This document shows, piece by piece, positions 57,299-64,000 of a DNA stretch of 64,000 bases. Source of the DNA: Pseudomarimonas salicorniae (lineage in GTDB: Bacteria > Pseudomonadota > Gammaproteobacteria > Xanthomonadales > Xanthomonadaceae); contig NZ_JALNMH010000002.1 in the NCBI RefSeq assembly GCF_023156535.1, forward strand, positions 248,001-312,000, read 5' to 3'. The notes beneath the pieces are model-generated. The model saw only the letters and a program-made list of their open reading frames with translations, was not told where the DNA came from and searched no databases. The position numbers were made by a program, and so were the translations under genes. Each line of letters starts with the position of its first letter. Position 1 is the stretch's first letter.

Positions 57299-59818
57299 TT
57301 AGAACTGCAGGCTCCATGCGTTGATGTAGCCGGTGTCAGCCCGGGCACGGTCGCGCACCTTCAGCAGCCAGGTGCCGTTCGCCGCCTCGCTGGAGGCGTT
57401 CACGGTGTAGGTCTGGATGATGTTGTCGGCGCTGCCACCGGTGCGGTTGTGCAGGTTGTACACGCTGCCGTCCGGAGCGATCAGGTCCACGATCAGGTCG
57501 CCGATATAGGTGTGCCGGATGTCCACCGCGACCTTCAGGTTGGTCGGTGCGTTGCCGGTCCGGCCGCTGACGGTGATCGGACTGGTGATGCCGGTGGAGT
57601 TGTTGTCGGGGATGGCGTAGTCCGCGGTGTTCTCGAAGAACGTGGCGCCACCTCCGCCACTCGGCGGGGTGAAGTTGCCGACCAGGCTGGCGCCGGAGAA
57701 GGTCGAATAGGCGTTGACCAGTACGTGGTAGGTCCCGGCCTGCGGGCTGGCAAAGCTGCAGCTCTCGGTGTTGCCCGAAGCCCACGAGCGGCAGTCGTAG
57801 CTCCCAGTGGTCGGCGCCGAACCGAACTTCACGTAGAGGTCCGCATCTCCGCTGCCACCGGACAGGTTGAACGACAGGTTGGTCGCACCAGCAGGCACCA
57901 CGAGGGTATAGGCGAGCTGCGTGCCGGTCGCGCCCGACAGGCCGTTAACGGGCACGCCGTTGCTCAGCACGCTGCCGCCACCGCCGCCGGCGGAGTCGGT
58001 GGTCGCCTGGGCGATGCCGCTGTAGTTGCCGTTGTTGCCGGCGCCGTCATAGGCACGGACGCGATAGCGGTAGGTGGTCGCCGCGGTCAGCCCGGTGTTG
58101 CTGTAGCTGGTCGACGTGGTGGTGGCGATCTGGGCGAAGTTCGAGCAGCTAGCGCCCGAGCAGCGCTCGATCTTGTAGCCGGCCAGACCCGAGCCACCGG
58201 TATCGGTGGCCGCAGACCAGGACAGCGAGACTGCCGAGGTTCCGGCGGACGAAGCCGAGAGACTGGCGACGGTGCTGGGCGGCGTGGTGTCGGGCGCCGG
58301 GCCGGCCAGGGCGGCGATCGCGTTCGGAATCCGCACCAGGCCGAAGCCGAAGCTGGTATCGCGGCCGGCGGTACCGAGGTCCTCCGCCGTGGAGGTCAGG
58401 GCGTTGCGCACGTCGAGGGCAGTAGCGGACAGATTCGAACTCCACACCACGGCGGCCGCGCCGGCCACGTGCGGAGTGGCCATCGATGTGCCGTCCAGCG
58501 GCGAGTAGGCGCTGGTGTTGTTGTTGGCGATGGTGCTGACGGTCGCGCTCTGGCCCAGTCGCGAGGCCACGATCTCCTGGCCGTCCTCCTGCGACATGGC
58601 CACCGAAGGAATGGTGGTCTGCGTGGGTGAGGACAGGGTGCCACCGAAAGTGCCGGGAGCATTGTTGTAGACGATGGCCGCCGTGCCGCCGCCGGTCTGC
58701 GCGTTGACCACCTTCTGCTCGAAGCTAATGTTGCCGCGCTGGCACAGGACGACCTTGCCAGACCACGATCCCACGGTCTCACAGGTGCCGCCGTTGACGA
58801 TGGCGCCGCTGCGGGTGAGCTGGGGCGTGTTTGTCATGGCGGTGACGCTGTAGGCCGCGCCGCCGACGCTGGTGGTCGCCGAGGCGATCGGGTAGGTGCT
58901 GAGCACCCCGACGCCGGGACCGGAGATCTCGACCTGGCTGTTGAATTGCGAGAAGTCGGCCTTGGCCTTGTTCGAGTCGATCGCGGCGACCGACATCACC
59001 GCATCATAGGACGCCGGGTAGCTCAGCGAACTGTTGCCGTCGTTGCCAGCAGCGGCGATGGACAGCACGCCCTGGTCAAGCAGCGACTGGAAGCTGTTGC
59101 GCTCGGTGGTACTCGAGCCCGAGCCGCCGAGCGACATGTTGATGACCAGCTTCTTGCCCGCGGCGTCGGCCGCGGTCTTGCAGCGGTTGGCCGCGTCGAT
59201 CAGGGTCGAGGCGTAGTTGAGGCCGCAGTTGGCGCCGCCGAAGTAGCGGACGATGTAGAGCGAGACGACGCCCGGGCTGACGCCCACCACGCCGACGTTG
59301 TTGTCCTGGGCAGCGACGGTGCCGGCGACATGGGTTCCGTGGCCGCAGGTGTCGGTGTTCCAGCCGCTCGGATAGCCGCCGCGGATGTCGACGCCGGCGA
59401 AGTCCTCGTGGTCGGCCTTCAGGCCGGAGTCGATCACGCAGACCATGACGCCGTTGCCGGTGTGCCCGCTGGCCCAGGCGCTGGGCGCGCCGACCTGGGC
59501 GATGCCGTAGGGCTGGGTCTGCGCCATCGGGTAGCGCTCGGGGTCGATCTCGATCGACTTCACCCGCGGATCGCTGCGCATGGCGGCGAGCTGGGCCTTG
59601 GACAGGGTCATGGCGATCGCGCCGAGGTCCTCGAATTCGTGGTGGACCTTGGCGGCCTGCCCGGCCACCTTGCCGGCAAGCGCGCCGGTCATCTGCTTGG
59701 CCGAGACGCCCTCTTCCAGCTGGACGATGTAGCGGTGGCCGTCGGCCGCCGATACCGTCCCCGCCATGGCCAGGGAAATCCCGGCCGCCAACACGCCGAT
59801 ACGCACTGCTTTCTTCAC
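57299..59818 (-). CDS. Secreted subtilisin-family (S8) protease with PA, FN3, PPC and P domains
   Basis: An 839-residue paralog of the first protease. Signal peptide (about 1-24), I9 propeptide and S8 domain with the triad in VCVIDSG, CGHGTHVAG and DGTSMATPHVAG. A protease-associated (PA) domain of about 140 residues is inserted before the catalytic Ser (around VVLCQRGNISFEQKV). In place of the glycine linker there is a fibronectin type III domain (about 515-610, PPSTVASLSASSAGTSAVSL). PPC (GDADLYVKFG) and P domains (ending GYINAWSLQF) follow. It likely degrades extracellular protein after type II export. It lies 407 bp upstream of its paralog in the same orientation. Confidence 0.93.
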   Translation of the reverse strand: MKKAVRIGVLAAGISLAMAGTVSAADGHRYIVQLEEGVSAKQMTGALAGKVAGQAAKVHHEFEDLGAIAMTLSKAQLAAMRSDPRVKSIEIDPERYPMAQTQPYGIAQVGAPSAWASGHTGNGVMVCVIDSGLKADHEDFAGVDIRGGYPSGWNTDTCGHGTHVAGTVAAQDNNVGVVGVSPGVVSLYIVRYFGGANCGLNYASTLIDAANRCKTAADAAGKKLVINMSLGGSGSSTTERNSFQSLLDQGVLSIAAAGNDGNSSLSYPASYDAVMSVAAIDSNKAKADFSQFNSQVEISGPGVGVLSTYPIASATTSVGGAAYSVTAMTNTPQLTRSGAIVNGGTCETVGSWSGKVVLCQRGNISFEQKVVNAQTGGGTAAIVYNNAPGTFGGTLSSPTQTTIPSVAMSQEDGQEIVASRLGQSATVSTIANNNTSAYSPLDGTSMATPHVAGAAAVVWSSNLSATALDVRNALTSTAEDLGTAGRDTSFGFGLVRIPNAIAALAGPAPDTTPPSTVASLSASSAGTSAVSLSWSAATDTGGSGLAGYKIERCSGASCSNFAQIATTTSTSYSNTGLTAATTYRYRVRAYDGAGNNGNYSGIAQATTDSAGGGGGSVLSNGVPVNGLSGATGTQLAYTLVVPAGATNLSFNLSGGSGDADLYVKFGSAPTTGSYDCRSWASGNTESCSFASPQAGTYHVLVNAYSTFSGASLVGNFTPPSGGGGATFFENTADYAIPDNNSTGITSPITVSGRTGNAPTNLKVAVDIRHTYIGDLIVDLIAPDGSVYNLHNRTGGSADNIIQTYTVNASSEAANGTWLLKVRDRARADTGYINAWSLQF

Positions 59819-59929
59819 GAAACGATCCCCAGCTCTTGGGCCGTAGGTCCCCTCCCAGGGTCCGCCGGCGGTGAATGGATGAAACGACGTGGGCGGAAAC
59901 TAGCAGTGTTCGCGTGGTGTTCAGTTTTT

Positions 59930-59951
59930 CTTCAGGTATCGGGAGTTCCCC
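59930..59951 (-). promoter_or_regulatory. Conserved upstream box of subtilisin 2
   Basis: Read leftward, GGGGAACTCCCGATACCTGA lies 112 bp before the start at 59818 and matches the box at 57002-57024 in sequence and spacing. More loosely similar stretches continue upstream in both genes (CAAYCACTTG at ~57054 and ~59980; ACGG...CTTCAC at ~57125 and ~60055). Confidence 0.6.
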
Positions 59952-59992
59952 GAGCCGACGCGCGTGGCCCATGCTGCTTCAACCACTTGCGA

Positions 59993-60033
59993 ATTCGTGA
60001 TGAGACGCGCAGTTCTGCGCGACTCATGACGAA
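59993..60033. promoter_or_regulatory. Long hairpin in the subtilisin 2 / DUF962 intergenic region
   Basis: ATGAGACGCGCAG-TT-CTGCGCGACTCAT (60000-60027) has 13-bp arms with one mismatch; weaker pairing extends it to 59993-60033. It lies 175 bp before the leftward protease start and 149 bp before the rightward DUF962 gene. It may be an operator or a transcript-end structure; the sequence does not decide. The rest of the 357-bp gap (59819-60175) holds only the conserved box at 59930-59951. Confidence 0.45.
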
Positions 60034-60175
60034 CGGTGCTTTTTTGCCGACTAACGGCTGTTCTCTTCACAATACGGAGCTCTTCGTTTCCGACCTGTTC
60101 AGTTTTCTTGCGCAAACCGGCGCGGGCTTGCCCCCCCGGGTACGGGCCGCAACAATGGATTGAAGGGAGGTCCCC

Positions 60176-60481
60176 ATGGCCCGCTTCGACAACTTCGCCG
60201 CCTTCTATCCGTACTACCTGCAGGAGCACAGCAACCGCACCTGTCGCCGCCTGCACTTCGTCGGCAGCGCACTGGTGCTGGGGGTGCTGCTGGCGGTGCT
60301 GATCGGCTCGCTGTCGCCCTGGTGGCTGCTGTCGATCCCGCTGATCGGCTACGGGTTCGCCTGGGTCGGCCACTTCTTCTTCGAGCACAACCGGCCTGCG
60401 ACCTTCAAGCATCCCTGGTACAGCCTGATGGGCGACTGGGTGATGTTCCGGGACATGCTGACCGGTCGCATTCCGTTCTGA
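60176..60481 (+). CDS. DUF962 / Mpo1-family membrane protein
   Basis: A 101-residue protein with two central helices (about 31-67). The family is related to yeast Mpo1, an iron-dependent dioxygenase of 2-hydroxy fatty acids; the conserved histidines are in HSNRTCRRLHFVGS and GHFFFEHNRPATFKHPWYSLMGD. Activity in bacteria is inferred only. GAAGGGAGG lies 5 bp before the ATG. recC follows after 10 bp, so the two are probably co-transcribed. Confidence 0.85.
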   Translation: MARFDNFAAFYPYYLQEHSNRTCRRLHFVGSALVLGVLLAVLIGSLSPWWLLSIPLIGYGFAWVGHFFFEHNRPATFKHPWYSLMGDWVMFRDMLTGRIPF

Positions 60482-60491
60482 CCTGCACCCG

Positions 60492-63400
60492 GTGGAGTCG
60501 AGCGAGGTACCCGGCAACGGGCTGATCGTCTACCGCGCGAGCCGCCTCGAGGCCCTGCTCGAGCCGCTGCATGCCCTGCTCGCGGCGGCTCCGCCCGACG
60601 GCCTGCTGCAGCCGGCCGAGCTGATCACCGCGCATCCGGGCATGCGTCGCTGGCTACTCAACCGACTCGCCGAGGCCGGCGGCCGCTACGGCATCGCGGC
60701 CAATATCGACATCGATCTGCCCGGGCAGTGGATCGACCGGCTAAGCCGGCGCTGGCAACCCGGCCTGTCCGATGCGCAGTCGGCCTACGGCACCGATGCG
60801 CTGCGCTGGCGCCTGTTCGAGCTGGCCGGCGCGATCAGCGACGGGAACATCGAGGCGCCGCGTCTGGCCGAGTACCTGGATGCCGATCCCGCCGGCCCGC
60901 GCCGCTGGCAGCTGGCCGCGGCGCTGGGCGAGCTGTTCGGGCGCCTGCTGGTCTACCGGCCGGACTGGCTTCAGGCCTGGGCCCGCGGCCAGCAGCCGAT
61001 CGAGGGCGCTGGCGAGCTGCCGGCGCTGTGGCGAGCCCTGCGCGAGCGGATCGGCAGCCCGCACCGCAGCGAGCGCCACGCCGAGCTGCTGCGCGCGGTG
61101 GCCGAGGCGCCCGGCGGCGATGCCCCCCTGCACGTCTTCGGCCTCAGCCATCTGCCACCGCGGCACCTCGACGTGCTGCGCGCGGTGTCGCGCAAACGCC
61201 TGGTGGTGATGTACTGCCCCGACCCCTGCGTCGAGCACTGGGCCGGCCTTGGCAACGAGCGCGCCCGGCTGCGCCAGCTGCTGGAGGCACCGGCCGGTCC
61301 GGAGGTCGCCCTGCTCCATCTGGAAACCGGTCATCCGCTGCTGGCCAGCCTGGGCCGCCTCGGGCAGCAGTTTGGTGCCCTGCTGGCGGCCGCGGAAGAG
61401 GACATCGTCATCGACGTCCGTCACAGCCTGGATGCCGAGCCGCAGCGCGGCGCCCTCGGGAGCCGCCTCGGCCGCCTGCAGGAGAGCATCCGCCGGCTCG
61501 ATGCCGGCCTGGTCGCGGCGGACTCGGATCGCGGCGACGCCTCGCTGCGCCTGCACCGCTGCCACAGCCGCTGGCGCGAACTGGAAGTGCTGCGCGATGC
61601 CCTGCTCAAGGCGCGCGTCGACCTGCCCGACCTGCGGCCGTCGGAGATCGCGGTGCTGGCGCCCTCGATGGCCGACTACCTGCCCCTGCTCGGCGCGGTG
61701 TTCGGCCCGGCGGGCAGCGCCGACACGCCCCTGCCCTATCACGTGGCGGATCTGCCCATCGGCCGCAGCCATCCGCTGCATCTGGCCTGGTTCGACCTGC
61801 TGCAGCAGGCGCGGCAGCGGAGCACCGCGCCGGGGCTGATGGCCCTGCTGCGCCTGGGGGCAGTGCGCCGGGCGCTGGACCTCGACGAGGCGGACCTCGA
61901 ATCCCTGCAACACGGCCTCGGCGCCGCCGCCGCAGCGCTCGGACTCGACGGCGAGGCACGCGCCGACGAGGGGCTGCCGCCTCTGGAGGCGCACACCCTC
62001 GGCTGGGGGCTTGATCGGCTGTGCCTTGCCTACGCCCTGGGCGACGAGGAGGGCGAACCGGCCCTGCTCGATGGCCTGCGCCCGTCCGGCGCGCCGGACG
62101 AGGGCGACGCCCACGCGCTGGGCGCACTGTATCGCCTGCTGTCGGCGATCAAGCGGCTGCGCATCGAGGCCGGCTCGCCGCGCCCGGCCGGACGCTGGAT
62201 CGACCTGTTCAGGCGCCTCTGGCAGTCGCTGTTCCGCGTCGATCCCGCCCTGCGCGACGAAGTCGATTCCGAGGACGCCCTGCTCGAGTGCCTGGCCGGC
62301 GCGCAGCGCGCCATCGCCGATGCCGGGGTCGACCCGACGATGAGCCATGCCCAGGCCATGGCCATGCTCGACGGCCTGCTCGCCCAGCTGGGAGGGCGCG
62401 GCGCCTTCCTGCATGGCGGCATCACCTTCTGCGGCATGGTTCCGCAGCGTGCCCTGCCCTACCGGATGATCTGCGTGCTCGGAATGTCGGAGAGCGACTT
62501 TCCGCGCCGCCCCACGGCGGTGCTGGGCGACCCGATGCCGCGGCATCCGCGGATCGGCGATCGCGACGTGGTCAGCGACGACCGCTTCCTGTTCCTCGAG
62601 ACCCTGATGTCGGCCCGCGATCGCCTGCACCTGTCCTGGGTCGGCGAGGACCCGCGCGACGGCAGCGCCCGCGAGCCCTCGCCGGTGCTCGGCGAGCTGA
62701 TCGGCCTGCTGCAGTCGGTCGCCGGGGCCGAGCCACGCGAGGCCTGGCTGATCGAGCATCCGCTGCAGCCTTTCGATGTGCGCTACGCCCGCGACCCGGC
62801 CGCCCGCGAGCCGCTGCACAGCTTCGGCCCGATCTGGCGCCCTGCGCCGGTACCCGTCCCGGGCGACGGGGCAGAGCTGCCGGAGCCGGCAGCGGCCGCG
62901 CTGCGCATCGAATCGCTGCGCGGCTGGCTGCGCAATCCGGCCCAGGAGCTGCTGCGCCAGCGCTGGCGCATGCCGATGCGCGGCCTGGATACCGAGACCC
63001 TGCCCGCCGACGAGCCGCTGGATACCCGGCTCGATGCCCGTGAGGCGCTCTGGCGCCCCCTGCTCCAGCAGGCCCTGGTCAGCGGCCGGGCGCCGCCCGA
63101 TGAGCCCGACGAGATCCTGCTCGCCTCTGGCCAGCTCCCGCCGGGCCGCCCCGGGCGGATGGCCTACGCCCGCCAGGCCGCGATCGCACGCGCCCTGTTC
63201 GAGGAGTCCGCCGGCCTGCCCTGCTTCGCCCTGCCCTCGCAGCGCCTCGTCCCGGACCTTTCGTTCGAGCTCGAAGGCCAGACCATCGAGGGCCGCCCTG
63301 GCCCGGTCTGGCGCTGCGGCAAGGTGCTCTGGCTGGTCGAGTTCGCCGACGAACCGAAGCGTTTCAAGGGGCTGTCGGGTCGGCTGGACCTCGCCCTGCG

Positions 63401-63824
63401 CGCCGCCCTGCTTGGCCTCTGCCTGCAGCCCGGAGAGGCCCTGCAGGTGCTGCGCCTGGCTCCCGGCAAGCAGGACAGCTGGGCGGCGACGCTTTCGCTC
63501 GAGGCCTCCGATCTGACCGTGCGGCGCGCCGGTCTTGAACAGGTCGTTTCCACGATAGCCCGATCCTGGGAGGCGGCCCTGCGCGAGCCGCTGGCCTACT
63601 TCCCCAAGGCCAGCCAGGCCTTGCTCGAGGACGGCGACATCGCCGGCGCCTGGCTTGGCAGCGACCGGCAGACCGGCGAGCGCGACTGGTCGCCGGGCTA
63701 TGCCTGGCTGCTGGCCGGAGAGCGCGAATTCTGGGACGCACGCGACCCGGCCAGCCCGCTCTTCGCCGAGACCGCCCGGCGACTGGCCGCCCTGCTGGCG
63801 CCGGGACCGGAGCGCGGCGCATGA
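60492..63824 (+). CDS. recC: Exodeoxyribonuclease V, gamma subunit
   Basis: A 1110-residue subunit of the RecBCD helicase-nuclease, which repairs double-strand breaks and recognises Chi. The N-terminus [17 protein letters not shown] and [18 protein letters not shown] match Rec[12 protein letters not shown]-like [13 protein letters not shown] and [20 protein letters not shown] are the strongest conserved blocks. The GTG at 60492 places the conserved start at residue ~10. recB begins with a 4-bp overlap, the normal recC-recB order. Confidence 0.95.
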   Translation: MESSEVPGNGLIVYRASRLEALLEPLHALLAAAPPDGLLQPAELITAHPGMRRWLLNRLAEAGGRYGIAANIDIDLPGQWIDRLSRRWQPGLSDAQSAYGTDALRWRLFELAGAISDGNIEAPRLAEYLDADPAGPRRWQLAAALGELFGRLLVYRPDWLQAWARGQQPIEGAGELPALWRALRERIGSPHRSERHAELLRAVAEAPGGDAPLHVFGLSHLPPRHLDVLRAVSRKRLVVMYCPDPCVEHWAGLGNERARLRQLLEAPAGPEVALLHLETGHPLLASLGRLGQQFGALLAAAEEDIVIDVRHSLDAEPQRGALGSRLGRLQESIRRLDAGLVAADSDRGDASLRLHRCHSRWRELEVLRDALLKARVDLPDLRPSEIAVLAPSMADYLPLLGAVFGPAGSADTPLPYHVADLPIGRSHPLHLAWFDLLQQARQRSTAPGLMALLRLGAVRRALDLDEADLESLQHGLGAAAAALGLDGEARADEGLPPLEAHTLGWGLDRLCLAYALGDEEGEPALLDGLRPSGAPDEGDAHALGALYRLLSAIKRLRIEAGSPRPAGRWIDLFRRLWQSLFRVDPALRDEVDSEDALLECLAGAQRAIADAGVDPTMSHAQAMAMLDGLLAQLGGRGAFLHGGITFCGMVPQRALPYRMICVLGMSESDFPRRPTAVLGDPMPRHPRIGDRDVVSDDRFLFLETLMSARDRLHLSWVGEDPRDGSAREPSPVLGELIGLLQSVAGAEPREAWLIEHPLQPFDVRYARDPAAREPLHSFGPIWRPAPVPVPGDGAELPEPAAAALRIESLRGWLRNPAQELLRQRWRMPMRGLDTETLPADEPLDTRLDAREALWRPLLQQALVSGRAPPDEPDEILLASGQLPPGRPGRMAYARQAAIARALFEESAGLPCFALPSQRLVPDLSFELEGQTIEGRPGPVWRCGKVLWLVEFADEPKRFKGLSGRLDLALRAALLGLCLQPGEALQVLRLAPGKQDSWAATLSLEASDLTVRRAGLEQVVSTIARSWEAALREPLAYFPKASQALLEDGDIAGAWLGSDRQTGERDWSPGYAWLLAGEREFWDARDPASPLFAETARRLAALLAPGPERGA

Positions 63825-64000
63825 GCCTTGACTGGCGAAACCTGCCGCTCGAGGGCCGGGTGCTGGTCGAGGCCAGCGCCGGCACCGGCAAGACCTGGAC
63901 GCTTGCCATGCTCTACCTGCGCCTGCTTCTGGAGGGTGGGCACGCGCCCGAGGCGATTGCCGTCACCACCTTCACCGAGGCCGCGGCGCAGGAGCTGCGC
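63821..64000 (+). CDS. recB: Exodeoxyribonuclease V, beta subunit (N-terminal 60 codons)
   Basis: The ATG at 63821 overlaps the recC stop (ATGA). The visible residues include the Walker A motif [20 protein letters not shown] and the following [13 protein letters not shown], which identify the RecB helicase domain. The gene runs off the right edge. Confidence 0.93.
   Translation, partial: MSLDWRNLPLEGRVLVEASAGTGKTWTLAMLYLRLLLEGGHAPEAIAVTTFTEAAAQELR

Overview
The window looks like a chromosome segment of a high-GC gammaproteobacterium, most probably of the order Xanthomonadales/Lysobacterales. This is inferred from the strong GC bias, the gene content and order (a fused branched-chain amino acid locus ending in a prephenate dehydrogenase, recC followed by recB, an xps-like type II secretion block, secreted subtilisins with P domains) and the many palindromic intergenic repeats. 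I cannot name the genus. There is no rRNA, tRNA, CRISPR array, prophage or transposase gene that I can see. Almost every gene is a recognisable housekeeping, respiratory or secretion gene.

Layout. 1-5933: 3' part of gcvP, purD, and a membrane-bound CHASE4-HAMP-PP2C phosphatase. 6076-12324: an MFS/acyltransferase fusion, an orphan DUF5706 (Pycsar-effector-like) membrane protein, a lipoprotein esterase, and a TetR regulator divergent from an acyl-CoA dehydrogenase across a perfect palindrome. 12390-18921: a periplasmic-propeller GGDEF protein, oxyR, a small unknown protein, and purA with a duplicated fragment of its own 5' end. 19170-28224: a complete cbb3 oxidase operon (ccoNOQP, a small membrane protein, ccoG, fixH, ccoI, ccoS, a TauE-like protein) behind a perfect FNR/ANR box. 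28824-42605: one branched-chain amino acid superoperon, ilvD-ilvC-ilvG-ilvM-leuA-ilvE-leuC-leuD-leuB-ilvA-tyrA, preceded by a leader peptide and a full attenuator. 43514-45593: bioA-rsmE, leftward. 45634-53973: type II secretion genes gspG to gspN running into a phosphohydrolase block (hisN-like, nudE, cysQ, mazG). 55032-59818: two leftward, paralogous secreted subtilisins. 60176-64000: a DUF962 protein, recC and the start of recB.

How the genes work together. The leu/ilv block contains every dedicated step of Ile, Val and Leu synthesis. Its leader codes for a run of Leu/Val/Ile codons, so one attenuator could control the whole pathway. The cbb3 block carries the oxidase, its copper ATPase and its assembly factors under an oxygen-responsive site. 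The two subtilisins carry N-terminal signal peptides and lie next to the pseudopilin genes, so they are plausible type II secretion substrates.

The main non-genic signal is a superfamily of intergenic elements. Six elements (1793-2517, 3902-4077, 17231-17361, 28245-28546, 42642-43481, 54018-54925) share similar inverted ends of the form GGGCGC...TTCGCC but have different cores made of hairpins. Together with a second palindrome family (7989-8251, 31835-31912) they fill every non-overlapping gap between convergent genes in the window.
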